Source: Stachybotrys elegans
Lineage: Eukaryota; Ascomycota; Sordariomycetes; Hypocreales; Stachybotryaceae
DNA: 64,000 nucleotides
Direction: 5' to 3'
NCBI GenBank assembly: GCA_020746835.1
Contig: JAGPNK010000032.1
Span: 62,001 to 126,000, forward strand
Part shown: positions 26,251-38,560 of the stretch, piece after piece
How the letters are laid out: each line of letters starts with the position of its first letter
Numbering within the stretch: the stretch's first letter is position 1
The notes under the pieces: model-generated
Told to the model about the DNA's origin: nothing
The model's input: only the letters and a program-made list of their open reading frames with translations
The model's database searches: none
Program-made: the position numbers and the translations under genes

Positions 26251-28399
26251 TATAAGGTATTCTTTAGTCTATTTTCTTAGCTATTAGTTTATATCTTTAA
26301 GTCTTTATTAAGCTATATAAACTAGTATTTGAGAAATCTAATTATTCTTTAACATTATTTTGCATACTCTTTCTATTATTTATGTTATGTTTCTTTTAGA
26401 AAGTTATCTCTCTTTCTATCTTTAATATTCTTATTACTTAAAGTTTAAAATCTCTTATTATAATATTACTAATTATTAGCTATATTACCTTAAAAGGCTT
26501 ATACCTAGCTAGTATGCTAATAAATTAATAGGTTATATTATTTAAGCCATAGATATTCTAGAACTATGTTATAGTTTTTAATTAGTATAATGTCAAAGGT
26601 AATATTCTGTTTTCATTCTATTATAAAGATTTTAAATTAATTAGTCTCTTGTCTTATATAGCCTCTATTATAGTTAAATATTCTTCCTTAGAAATCTCCT
26701 ATTAAATATAATTTTTATTTGTCCTTCCATAGTAGCTAGAATTAATTAATAATACTTAGTTTAATTAAATTCTCTTTAGCTCTACTATTTATAAGAGTAG
26801 TAAACTAATTCTTCCCTATCTATACTTAGGTTATTATTTTTAACCATTATATCATTTTCATTAAGCTTGTTATTATATATAGAGCCTTTTATTATTTTTT
26901 CTTTTATTATTGCCTTGCCTATAGTCTCTTTATAGACAGTATTATTTATTTTTTATATAGTGCTATTAGTTAATCTTAGCTTTTTTATATACTTTGCATT
27001 TAGGGTACTAATATCTATCCAGTTCTTCCCTTAATATATATTCTCTATTATATATATATAGTGCTAGTTATATAACTATAATATTATAAGTAGTTTATTC
27101 TACCATTTAGTACTCTATAAGCTCTATTATACTATACTATTCTTAAAGTAGTGTGATTATAACTTATATAGGGAAATAGTTATTCTATACTTTCTTATAC
27201 TAGTATTTCTTACAATTATAATAGTAGTATAAAACCCATAAGACAGTATAGTATTATTAGTAGTATTAGTATAAAATTGGGTTATCCATAGGGTTTCCTA
27301 TTTAAACATCTATTAGTGTTTATACCATAGGGATCCTATATAGATAGAATGTTCTACTAGTATTTTATTATTGGGTTATAGCACCTATTCTTTCTACTAT
27401 AATCTATATTTCCTATTATTCTTCAGTTACTACTATTTCTTCTAGTATTAATATTATTTCTAATATCTACTTTAGGTATTATAGATTAATGTATTGCTCT
27501 AGTGAGTTTTTGTTTATTCTATTCCACTATCCTTTATAGCTTCTTTCCATTTCTTTAAAGGTGAAGTTAAGGTAGAGGTCTACTAGAGTTTATATAGCTC
27601 TCTCCTTTTTATTGCTTATTATTTATTATATAGCTACAATTGTTTACTATCCTTCCATAAGGTCTTCTTATTTAATCTCTAGTACTAGTAGCCACTCTAT
27701 TTATTCCCTAAAATATACTATATAGGCTTCTTTCTATTCTTTTTCCCACTTAGTTTCTTATTTAGTAAATTTATATTATTATCTCCTTTGCTATTTTCTA
27801 ATTAACTTAGGTTTATTTATTCTATATTAGCTCCTATATATATTCTATCTAGTATATATAATCCTTTCTAGCTTTCTCTTATCTATATTACTTTTATTAA
27901 CCTTAAACTTTAAGTACTATATAACTTTATATTCCTTCTTTATTAACTAACTAGTTATTAATATTCTAGTGTAATCTTTAACTCTAGTAACTACCTTAGT
28001 AAGATTATATATATAGTTCTATAAGTCCTTATTATAGGGGGTAAATATATATTGAATTATCCTTATATTATATATATATTAGTAATAGTTATTATTATCT
28101 AAGGGTATAACTTTATTCCTTTAGTAAAGATATCTTATCTATCTTTCTAAATTAAAGTTATCTTTTTATATATTATTATAGGTATTCTAGTATATAGATA
28201 GAAGAATGTTATAATAGATATTATATAGTCCTTCTTCTTAGTATTATTATGCCTTTATATAGTATATATTCTGTCTTAAATAGAATCTATTATCTTTTCT
28301 ATCTTTATATACTTAGCACTAATTATTATAGTATACAGTCTAATATATTACTTTATATAGGGTTACTCCAGTTACTATTGCAATTATTCTAATTTTAGT

Positions 28400-29300
28400 T
28401 TGCTTTTCTATATTAGTAGTAATAATTTGCCTTTCCTTAGATACTTTAAAATATATCTTTTTATTTGTCTTAGGGCTTTAACATTTATATATAAAGTATC
28501 CCTTTTTACTATAGTTATAGCATTTAATAGTCTTCTTATTATGCTTCTTTCTTTCTATATTGCTAATTTCTATAGATCCTATATATATTCCCTATAAGGT
28601 AGTATTATGTTTTTTTCCCTAATTGGTATTATTATATAGATAGGTAAATATATTATAATATTTCTTTTTAAGCTCTTTTTAATAGAGGTATTTATTAATA
28701 TAGATTGCTATTGTGGTATATTTTAGTACTATATTAAATAACTTATTTACCTTTATAAATTTATCCTTAACTTTATCCTTTAGTCTAATATAAATAAAGT
28801 TAATAATAACCTCTTTATCCTACTCTAGAATAGTTTTTAGTTATTATACTTTTCTAATATAGTAGGTAGTAAACTTTATTTACTATAGGTTTTTAAGTTT
28901 AGTAACTACTTATTATTTTTTATTAACAATATCAAATACATTCTCTACCCACTTCTTAAAGTTTTTAAAACTCTTATAGACTTATTTAGTCTTATAGCTA
29001 TATTTATCTTTTTTATTAGGTTTTTACTAAAGAATTCTTATTATTCCTTAAAAACTAAAGTAAATATTTTTTTAGTATTTCCTTTAAAATATATAGTAAT
29101 AAAATTAACCTTAGCTTTTTCCTCCTTAAGTATTTTTAAAAAGTAAATAAAGTAAATCTTAAGCTATATAAAAAAGTCCTTAATCTTTAGAGGGTTTTTA
29201 CTAAACTTATTAAGCTTATTAATCTTAAGAATATATCCTTCTTTATATACTCTTTAGTTTTTTTACTTATACTTTATATTAGTAATTATTTAAGTAGTAA
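28400..29300 (-). pseudogene. gag: gag remnant with degraded zinc knuckle
   Basis: Near 28470-28515 the minus strand reads KCYNYSKKGYFIYKC, recognisable as a CX2CX4HX4C nucleocapsid knuckle in which a Cys and the His have become Tyr. The rest of gag lies upstream towards the 5' LTR but is too mutated to bound precisely. Confidence 0.6.
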
Positions 29301-29628
29301 TATTTATAGCATTAATAGTAGTATTATAGACATTAATATATTCTAATAGAATATTATTTTACTACTATAAGGTATTATTTTGCTTATTAAGTATATTAAT
29401 TGTATTCTATATAGTTATAATATTGTCTATATATTCCTAGATTAACTCTCTACTATTACCTATAGTATTAAGATAGTTTCTAAGTATTTATAGCTTAGCT
29501 TGGATTTTTATATTACTAGGGAGTATATTAGCCATTATAGTATCTTCACTAACCTAAAGTACTATATAGTATTTTTAAAATATTATATAGATAGTATATA
29601 AAAACTATCTAGATAAGAGCTATTAATA

Positions 29629-30004
29629 TATAATAATCTAGTCTATCCTGGTATAGGGTAGGTAAGAGATAAATCAGTAACTAAGGTTCTAAGGGGCTAA
29701 GTTAGGTTTATATTATAATATTAGTTATAACATTATATCTAGTAATATACTATCTACTAAAGGTAGGAGTATAACTAAGTTATATTAATAACTAGTAAAT
29801 ACTTTTAAAAGACTTATAGTACTTACTAGATTCTATATATTTATATAGTCTATAGTGGTTAATAGTAATTAATTGCTATTAATTATAGTATATTAATGTA
29901 TAGGAGGTTATCTAGTGTTAACCGTTATTAATTACACACTATCGGCCTGTATACATCACGTGATCTATGGTCCCGTAACCTTCTCTATTAGTTAGGTCGT
30001 AACA
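29629..30004 (-). repeat. 5' LTR of the Ty3/Gypsy element
   Basis: 376 bp, starting TATAATAATCTAG (TG to TA at the terminus) and ending GTCGTAACA on the plus strand. Its last 80 bases keep several CpG/CpA sites lost from the other LTR, so RIP intensity falls off toward the gene-bearing side. Confidence 0.9.
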
Positions 30005-32170
30005 CTAAAGCTAGTGTATAGTCGGTAGAAGTAAAGCTATAGTTTACCCTTACTATAATGGCCTTAACTTACTATATAAGTGGGATTATAAACGGCTAAG
30101 CACTTAAAGAAATAGTGAGATTAGTCTTTAGAAATTTCACAATATTAGTATGGATTTAACTTAGGGCTTAGTGTTATCTATTGTCTTTATTACTAGAGGG
30201 GATCTCTTTAAAGTTATTAGTCTATATTTATTAGAGTATATAAATAGAGACCCCACATTGTATCCAGGGGTGCTTACTCTCTATCACTAATTTCACTATT
30301 AATATATTAAACATGGTATATACAGTCTACTACATTTGGCTTGGTATGGCCCTAGAAAATGTTATCAGGACTGATTGTAATCTTCTAGGCTGTAGAGATG
30401 ATAAGCGCTAGGTGGAGCCCTGTAAGCTTAGCTCTTTGTTTCTTTTGGGCTCTTAACTGCTTTGTCTTACCGACCAATGACTCAAGACTCAGTTGGAGTC
30501 TAGAAGGAGTTTAATCTTCAACGGCAGCGACGGTTACAGTGGATCTGTCAAAACGATGGTCTCATAATCTCAAAGAACCGCAGACGCTCTTCGTGGGACG
30601 GAGAGGATACGGCAGATGTGGGATTCCGTTCGGCCCCAGTGGGAGGATATGGCGAAACACATTGATGAAGTTTCTTGTCCCGACATTTACAAGCCGGTCA
30701 AAATGGTCAATTTATGCTGCACAGATCCCAATCGCATGTAGTGAACAGCTTCCTGGGTACGACAGTCGAGTACTTGCTATTGGTGGGATTTATCAATCTG
30801 CTGGAGCCTCTTGTTATAATTTGCGGTGGAACAACTCTCGCCAAAGTATGGGCGTCCAAAGTAGAAGAGCTTAGGCCCAAATGCCGGATAGCTGAGTCTT
30901 GAAGAGCTGCAATGCCGCTTAGCCCACACGGAGTGCTTTTGACGATTTGGATTGGACTGCTGTCTGATAAGGGCGTTTCTGGTGCTTGCGTTTCTGGTGC
31001 TTGCGTTTCTGCCGTCAGGAGCCTTGGTAGTGGCTCAGGAAGAGATCTGTCCACAAGTCTAAAGATATCTGAACATTCCGAAATGTACTATGGTAGCATA
31101 TATGAGAACTGACCAGGAGGACTGTAAGCTGCAGAAAGGCCAAGACAGTTTGACAGTGAGTGGTTGGGCGAGCAGTAGACCCTGGACTGTCTTAAGTTGC
31201 AAGGATCCGGTTGCCTTGGCTACGATAGATGCTGGCTAAATGAGTCTTTACTCGGGATGTTCGAATTCCAGCCCAGATCTAACATTGCTGATTCATGAGC
31301 GACATGCCTTTCTCGGGGTCGGAATTGTCGGTCGTCAACCCCAAAGACATGTCTTTCCATCCTCAGGGTAATCCGGTCACATTAGCATACCTGGTCGGAA
31401 GTACCGAAATCATGTGCAAACTCGGCGTGCTGAATCCAGCGCTCCCTGGCACTGAAAAATCTCGGTCAACCCTGGCACTGACAGGAACAAGATCTAGCAG
31501 TCGTTCTAGCTCGCAGGTGCCAAGACTGCAGCCTTGATATTATGCCCGAGGTCATAGGGAAATGTGAACGGATAGGTGGTCTTTGTGATGAGCATAATCT
31601 TGGTTAATCGATTTGCGTCTCAGGACTAGTCCTCTCTTCAACCGGGCGGGTCTGGTATACACGAATGAGCCCTTAAGCGTGTTAGATGGCGACCTTGTGG
31701 CGCAAATCGGATGGACTAGATGTATGGCAGCAGGGCTTGCGAGTTGGCGCAGGTCAGCTGCAGCTCGAATATCTGATCTCGCTTGAAAGATCACCAGTGG
31801 CTTTTGCCGGTTCATCGGGAAGCGTATTGTCGATGAAGGTCAGAAGGAGATCGGTCAAATAGGCTGACAGGTCTGTCGTCGAGCAACACTCCTCGCAGTC
31901 AGTCCCTTCAGAAGATATCCGGTTATTATGGAGCGGCCTGACGGCTGCCCAACCGCGAGTTGTCGGCACTACGATTGATATGCAATCATCTCTACTCGAC
32001 TGCATTACCGAGAGCCAAGCTGCTCATTCCAGCCGTCCACCACAGTGGTGAATCTTCAGGGTGCTGTCCGTCGTCATTCTCACTGACCATCAGAAAACTG
32101 CCTTTGAGCTGCTGCGTGATCTGACTGATTCAATGCCGGCCTTGTGCAGATCTTCTCGAACACCGCAGCA
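30005..32170. other. intergenic, mixed composition
   Basis: The first 450 bp are partly RIP-mutated. After that the composition is normal. Short frames of 66-115 codons overlap on both strands and none looks like a real gene. A 15 bp unit (GCGTTTCTGGTGCTT) is repeated in tandem at 30973-31002 with a partial third unit. No recognisable gene. Confidence 0.5.
30174..30258 (+). repeat. dispersed repeat R2, RIP-altered copy
   Basis: GTTATCTATTGTCTTTATTA, an AGAGGGG stretch and then ACCCCACATTGT follow the same order as the copies at 14341 and 42690, with many C-to-T/G-to-A differences. It sits just outside the retrotransposon. Confidence 0.45.
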
Positions 32171-34081
32171 ATGGCTCCAACGACAACCTGTGATATGTAT
32201 TCTAGCTTATCTGGAGAGGGTCAGATAAGACTTTTGAAAGTAGAGCTTGATGCGAATGGAACCCAAGTTCAATGCGAGCTGAAGACGTTTTGTCTCAAGG
32301 ATGACCCCGAGTATATCGCTATCTCATACACATGGGGGCCACCAACTACACAACACGAGGCCACAAACACTAGCTCCGGCACCGTTAGATGCAATGGATA
32401 TAACATTGAGGTTACCCAAAACCTATACCATTTGCTCTTGCGAATCTCAGGGGATGAGAGCCTGCAACCCTCGTGGTACTGGGTGGACTTTCTTTGCATT
32501 AACCAAAACGACAACATTGAGAAAAGCAGCCAAGTTAGCTTGATGGCTTCCATCTACCACTCAGCCAACCGAGTCATTGCATGGTTAGGCGAGGAAGACT
32601 CTCATACCAAGGAGGCTATTGAGCTTATCGAAAAGCTAGCAATGCTACATCCCGATTGTCTCCGCCATGTTAGGCCCAAGAATATGGATTCAGCAACATT
32701 TCGGAGGATTTTAGGTCCTCTTTCCCACCAACGTGCTTGGAACTCACTCGGACACTTCTGGAGGCGAACTTATTTCAGCCGAACGTGGATCATCCAGGAA
32801 ATTGCCCTGGCGAACGAAGTGACCGCCATGTGTGGCGGACATTCTATTCGGTGGGCCCATATCACCATGGCGTCCCTTTTCTTTACTGTCACTCCTTGGG
32901 CGCGGTTCAAGGGTGCTGTGGACGATTCAGCCATCCAAGCCAAATCACATCACCTGCTGCCGAATTACATGAGGAGCATCATTGGAACTTCTCCGAGAGA
33001 TGATAGCGCGCTTCTATACGCCCTTGTTAAATCGCGTCAATTCTTGAGCTCTGATCCAAGGGACAAGATATATGCTCTTCTTGGCCTGTATAGCGACTAC
33101 GCAAAGGGAAAAGCCCGACTTCTGCCCAAGTACGACAACTTTTCATGTATCGACGCTTATATATCGTCTGCCATTCAGATTCTAGAAGACACAGATCATC
33201 TACTACTTCTAGCATATTCTGAGGGAGAAGACTTCCACAATCTCAAAGGCCTTCCGTCCTGGGTACCCGACTGGTCATGCCCTAAGGCACTGGGTCTGGG
33301 TATTGTCGGCTACCGAAGGTTTCAGGCAACGAGACAACAGCCACGGGTTCTAAAGATTGACGAATCAATCAAGTCCCTCACACTTCGGGGACTCAGATTG
33401 GATACTGTTGTTGAAGTTGGCGAGGCTAAGGAAGAAGTTCTAAATACTGACAGCCTACCATATTTTCCTGGCTAGATTTCCATTCTAGGTTCTCTTCCTA
33501 TGGAATACCACAACAACCAGCCGAGATGGGAGGCATTTTGGAGAACGCTGGTTACTGATACAGCTGCCCGTGTCAACGGAGTTGCACAAAACGACACGGA
33601 TCCGCCAGCTTATATCCACAAAGTGGATCATCCAGCTCCCAACGACTACGGATTCGCTTTCCGCAGTTGGCTTACACATGTTATTGATCGCTGGAAACAT
33701 GAGCCTCAGACAGGGAAGAAGGAGCATTTCCTGACCGAAATTGCCCGCATTGCCGCGGCGGCCGAGACAGATCTTGCCAGCAAGCTGGGCATGAGCGCCG
33801 ATAATGGCCACGAACCCCCGAGTGCAGATGACTTTGAAACCACTATGAATCACTCCTCCCAAACAAGGCTCATAAGGACACGGATGAATTACATTGGGAT
33901 TACTACGACATCTGTCAGACAAAATGACTCTGTTTGGCTTGTGCTTGGATCCCGTGTACCTTTGGTTTTTCGAGAAGGGCCTGATGAAAGATTTCGCCTG
34001 GTAGGAGGAGCATGCATCCATGGTGTGATGCAAGGTGAGGCGATGCGTGAGGATTGTCTAGAGGATATTGTTGTTATATAG
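32171..34081 (+). pseudogene. HET-domain protein gene with in-frame TAG
   Basis: HET proteins (heterokaryon incompatibility, PF06985) take part in non-self recognition and programmed cell death when unlike fungal hyphae fuse. From the ATG at 32171 the frame shows the three classic HET blocks: IAISYTWG near residue 50, WVDFLCINQ near 105-115 followed by MASIYHSANRVIAWLGE, and RTWIIQEIALA near 205. The common DPRDKIYALLGLYSDY box follows. The frame stops at TAG (33473-33475, codon 435) but resumes in the same frame and runs to 34081. That tail carries FWRTLVTDT, YIGITTTSVRQNDSVWLVLGS and a C-terminal VHGVMQGE-like segment (here IHGVMQGEAM), typical of these proteins. Total without the stop would be about 636 residues, a usual length. 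An intron removing the stop would need a poor GTTCTA donor and only 39 bp. The conserved tail suggests the stop is recent; GTG at 32144 extends the frame but ATG is preferred. Confidence 0.85.
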
Positions 34082-35466
34082 AAGAAGCATATTATGTATA
34101 TAATTTCATCATTCACCAATCCGTGGACCACGAGGTTTTGTCTCGGTAGGTTGGAGGCAGGATAGGCTTTTGGGTGCCCGTGGTGATGGCAACCTTGCGT
34201 GGTGCATTCCCAGCTCTCCCAGCGTTGCCGGCAAAGCACCAACTTGGCATCATTAGTTGAAGTTTTCTATCTTTAGCAGCCAGCCAGGCTCCCAACCCAA
34301 TCTTCTGTACGTGTACTTGTGTGTGTATGTATTCCGTTGGAGACGGCCAACTCAATGCGCCAACACGACCCAACCTATCACGAAAAGAGTAAAAGGCGTT
34401 TGCTGCCGTCAATCATAGTGTGAACTGATATTGATACTCAACTGCCAGGTACTCATCACGGCTCCAAAACTAGCCTAAGCCGCTTTCCGCTGTGCCCATT
34501 TGGCCTATTCTATGTCCCACTGTAGACGGTTCGATTCTATGCTGGCATTGCATCGGCACGGATCAAGAGACGCACTTCCATCGCTGGGTCATGTTACCTA
34601 CCTTTTACCTAATTGACTCGAGACAGAATCGGGGAATAGCGCCGTAGAAATGGCCCCGAGTAGTATTGACTCCCTCCATGTTTTGCATGTCACTAAAAAG
34701 GGTAGGGCCATGTTGGCTTCTGTAATCAAAGGACCGTCACCAGCACCGTCTCATCCCCTGCCAAGAGCTATTTAGCGGCAAGCTGCGACTGGAACAAGAT
34801 TAACCACATCTACATGCTCATGGGACAATAGAGCCGACCGAGGGGCCTCCAGCAGGAGACAAGGAGCAGGAAAGGGGTCGCTGCGAACAAATGATAGTGG
34901 GGTCAAATATAGGATGTAGCAGATCCAATCTTCCTACCGAATTTCGTGTCTGAGCGTTCGTTGCCTGCGGACACTCAAGATGGCCCCCTCCATAAGGCGA
35001 TATAGCTTTAAGGATATCGATATGTGCGCATGGGCTGAAGTTTGTGGCGTACCATCATGGGAACCAGCGATTCATCGTTTCGTGCATCATCACTTGAGCA
35101 GCTTTTCCAGCAGTAGATACGCTAGATTGTTAAGACGTCGCAATGACGTAGGAATGACACTCACGTCCGCAGCCCGCGGTTTCTATTATTTCACTTAAGC
35201 CATTTGCGCTCACGGCGCATAGCCAGTCAGTCTGTATATGGTCCCAATTTGGACCAAAATCAAGGTTTGCTCCTTCATTATATTGCTGCAATGCTAGACC
35301 CAAAATGTGTTTTGAGGCCTCGTGGTAGGCCATTCAGTTGGCTGGAATACCCTTGCCGTAAGCACTTATTAGAGAATTTTATGCAACTGCTAAATTCAGA
35401 GAGTAGTAAAGTAGTAATAGTAGCAGCCTATCGCAATCCATTTGCTCCTTCGACCCATCCACATCA
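34082..35466. other. intergenic, no gene seen
   Basis: GC-balanced, with small frames on both strands and no recognisable domains. It contains the 3' flanks of the HET gene and of the secreted-protein gene, which are transcribed towards each other. Confidence 0.5.
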
Positions 35467-36773
35467 CTATGCGGCTTCTACTATCAGGCGCATAAGGCTG
35501 CAGCGGGAGTTCTGGTACTGAGGCTTTGCTATAGCCCAAGAAGTTGAGGAGACCCAAGAATAGGTGTGCGGGCATGCCATGTGCTTGGTCAAGCCTTCCG
35601 AGGTAGTTGACAGAAGCTCATTGTCATCGATTCTCCATGTTCTTCGATAGCACCCTGGACAACCCTCTATGGTATTCTTTGTTAAGAAGAAAACCGAGAT
35701 CATGTCATAGCCAGTAGCAAAGGCTGTGAATACTTTATCCCCCTTTGAGTCAATGTAACTGAGTGTTTCATCTTGCTCAAGTGTGAAACTGGTTGCAGAG
35801 CTCTTGATTGTGGTAAAAGTCACACTTCTGTCCCAATCGCTGACATCAAATCCAGTCAGGTATGACATGTGGTAAGTCCCGCCATCGACCTTGAGGTAAA
35901 AGGATGGACGAGGCAAAGGCTCAGTCACAGTAACTGTCGAGGTCTCGGTAACGGTACTCGCTACTTCAGTTTCCTATACAAAGGGTTAAATATTGCTTGA
36001 GAAAGGCACAGCAGTACATACATAAAGCGTATAGTCGGTTGTGATGACCTGACTGCGATTAGCCTCTATCGAAACCGGAAAAATTCGTGACTTACGGTAG
36101 TATGAGCAACATCTACCGTTACTGTGCGCGAAACGGACTCAACATGTGTCTGAGGAATATAATTAGCAACAGGATTTGCATGGTTGAATAGCGGGTTGAT
36201 TACGGCAACAGCAGCTGTTGGTGTCACCGTCGTGGTTGGTTTTGGGAGGAAGCATGAGCAGGCACTTGAAAGCCTGGAAGCTGGATACTGGGACAAGAAG
36301 TCCGGCACCGGAACGTCCGATCGCTTGCCAACTGACGGGGGGACTGTGACAGTCTTTATTACTGTGGTTGTAGCAACAGGCGAGTGAGTGACGGTAGTAT
36401 ATTGAGTCTCGTAGATGACATTTGTTTGTTCGATGATGACGTCGGAGGTGATGGTCCTGCGGAGTATTAGATATAGTCGCTTGGGAAAGATGGTAACCTA
36501 CGTGGCCGGATAAATGGTTGAGGCAGTTTCTGTCACGGCAGGCAATTGAATGTAGGCCGAGCAGAATGCGGTAGCCTCAACCGCGCGCTTTGTGGCACGC
36601 AACGCTCGAAGGCAGTTATCGGCGTTGCACACCATGCCCCTCTTGGCTACTGTCCCCCCACCCAACAAACCTCCAGCTATTACTTCCCCAGGGGAACCGC
36701 TAACGGCCGGTACTCCATATGAGCTGCCGATGATGCTCAGCACAATAAAGACGGAAGAAAGTTTGGAACGCAT
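35467..36773 (-). CDS. secreted fungal protein, four exons
   Basis: Proposed exons (minus strand): 36773-36502, 36456-36096, 36048-36022 and 35973-35467, giving 388 residues. Introns have GTAGGT, GTAAGT and GTATGT donors and CAG or TAG acceptors, and frames join cleanly. The first ~20 residues (MRSKLSSVFIVLSIIGSSYG) form a signal peptide. A dibasic AKR site at about residue 45 suggests Kex2-type processing before MVCNADNCLRALRATK, a Cys-containing motif I associate with secreted ascomycete proteins. A Thr/Val-rich stretch follows (ETQYTTVTH, TTTVIKTVTV, STVTETSTVTVTE), typical of O-glycosylated extracellular linkers, then a C-terminal domain with a CPGCYRRTW segment. No catalytic motif was recognised. 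The 27 bp third exon could be placed slightly differently, because a second AG lies four bases upstream. Function unknown; a cell-surface or effector-like role is only a guess. Confidence 0.75.
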
Positions 36774-38560
36774 CTTGATGGCGGAACGAGGAATATTCCC
36801 AGGACTGGATGAGCGTAGATCCTACAAAATACGGCGAGTCGCACAGTTTAAGTAGTCCTTTTCACCTCTCGCGGGTGATGTGTGTTCTAGATTGACCAGT
36901 GGAGATGCGACCAATGAGCTATATAAACCTAAGCCTCTAACTAATGAAGCTATTGCTAACTACTGAGCTACGCCTCAGGGGCCGTAGCTACTAGACGGCG
37001 GTTAGAGGACGGCTAGGGCGACTAGTGAAAAGAAGTGCCAACCATTTACTACCAACACGGAAGCAAATTCCATATTTGGCTGAACCAAGCAGCCAAAGAT
37101 CCAAAGAGGGCATCGTCGGTTCCCTAGAGTGGTTGTAATAGTCTGGCACCTGAACATCGCCGCTATGCCCAAGCCTCCAAAAGCTAAATACTACCCTTGT
37201 CGGGTTGTAAGAGCTGGAACGTTGTTTCTACTTCAGCATGTCTGTTTATCGCTTAGGCAGTTGATTCAATGCTTGTGCTCCTTGGGTTTTTATATGAGCC
37301 GCCTTATGCCTGCCCTGCTACAGGTACGTGGATGCAACCAATTGATTACTCGACAGGTTCATGCCTAATCCTTTTCGATTTATTGGAAATGGTCAAGTTT
37401 GACTACTACGCGCTAGCCAGTTGGCCGAGTTCGTCGTCTCATGACTCAGAACAAGTCTGTCGGAGCGAAATTAGCCAAACTTCCCATCTCGGGTGCAGTG
37501 ACCCTGTTCGGACTTGGACAAGTGAATGGAATCTAGCTGACGAGTGAACTGTATTAGTGATAAAGCAACTCTACAGTGAGACTTTCGTTTCAGATATTGA
37601 ACTGCAAATACAAACGTATCATCACTCAGTCAGCTTGTGCACCACTTGAAGAATTCTTTTATCCGACTGGCACTGGGTCTGAGAATTAACCTGCACTGAT
37701 GATAGTTACTTGCAACAGTGACCAAGTTGTTGTTTGTGCTGTTAATCGCTCAAAACTCCCAACAGCTGCGATCCAGCCAGGTCACCTACCGTTAATGTCA
37801 AGGTGGTTGCGTTATGGTGCAAGAATGATTATCCACCGCCAAGCCTTGGATACGCAAAAGTCGTTGTCGGGTAGGAAGCTAGGCTGCCCAGCGTATTCTA
37901 TACGCTCTTCCAGGAGTCGATCCTAGTTGTCCCTCGGCTAGCACGGTCAGCACAGTCATGCTTAATGCCCCGCCATTATTATAATTACAGACGGTACATA
38001 CGGATAGAAGCTAATACTGCAATATTACCGCATAAGGCTCCCGGTGCACCGAAGATCTTGACGCCAATGGTATCGGATCCGTTTGCTGTTTCTGGTCATG
38101 GTTCCTGGCCTCGGGAAACGATGAGATACACACGTGTTTGAACCCTTGGGAATATTGAGCTTAAATGATAGGGCGACCAGACTTGGTGCTCAACAGCAGG
38201 GTGATAAAGAGCCTTAGGATACTGTCATCAATACGCATAGCTGCAGTCGAGTGGACATAGCTGCGTTAAGCGAGGGTTGGATGCTCCACATATGCATACG
38301 GACAGGGTTGGTCAGAAGGTGCTACAGCGAGCAATCAAAAGGGCCCAACTCAGGGAAGATAAGCCGTAAGCTCTTGGTTGCGAAACTGGGACTTGGCATC
38401 TGAACGAAAGAAGAGGGGACGTGTCGCTAAACTTGTACTGAACAGCTACGTTCCCCTCTAGCAAGCCGTATCGAGTCGCAACAACAGGTTCAGTGTGGTT
38501 GTACATCCACTCATTCCATACTATTATTTATTATTTTTCTGGCCCATTAAGTTTACGGGT
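36774..38560. other. intergenic, no convincing gene
   Basis: Contains the promoter of the secreted-protein gene on the left and of the P450 on the right. Small frames (up to 92 codons) overlap in conflicting directions. A box-A-like TAGCTCAGTAGTTAG (minus strand near 36960) does not fold into a complete tRNA. Confidence 0.5.

Larger units (their letters stand above)
22116..30004 (-). mobile_element. Ty3/Gypsy-type LTR retrotransposon, RIP-inactivated
   Basis: A full-length element of 7889 bp bounded by two 376 bp LTRs. It is flanked by a 5 bp target duplication, TTAAA at 22111-22115 and CTAAA at 30005-30009 (C/T difference as expected from RIP). Translating the minus strand through the stops shows, in order, a gag zinc knuckle, reverse transcriptase, RNase H, and an integrase C-terminal/chromodomain-like part. 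Reverse transcriptase lying before integrase is the Ty3/Gypsy arrangement. Every frame is closed by stops, so the element cannot move by itself. The right LTR (29629-30004) is the element's 5' LTR and, near its outer end, keeps more C/G than the left one. Confidence 0.9.

Noticed and set aside
28400..28597. A 65-codon open frame inside the LTR element, plus strand
   Set aside because: Antisense to the gag zinc knuckle; an accidental frame in AT-rich DNA.
22116..30004. Copia-type classification
   Set aside because: Reverse transcriptase and RNase H precede integrase on the coding strand, which is the Gypsy order.
30539..31112. Overlapping frames of 66-115 codons on both strands
   Set aside because: Conflicting directions and no domain; the PET-rich pattern on the minus strand comes from a 15 bp tandem repeat.
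33437..33488. Possible intron removing the TAG in the HET gene
   Set aside because: The 52 bp version breaks frame and the 39 bp version is too short, with a weak GTTCTA donor and the branch site too close to it.
36890..36985. tRNA-like sequence on the minus strand (TAGCTCAGTAGTTAG box A and a weak box B)
   Set aside because: Acceptor and T-arm stems do not pair and the anticodon loop has the wrong size; at best a tRNA-derived relic.
37980..38045. Resemblance to bacterial 16S rRNA (GCTAATACTGCAATATTACCGCATAAGGCTC)
   Set aside because: Only a short partial match with interruptions and no rRNA flanks; treated as coincidence.
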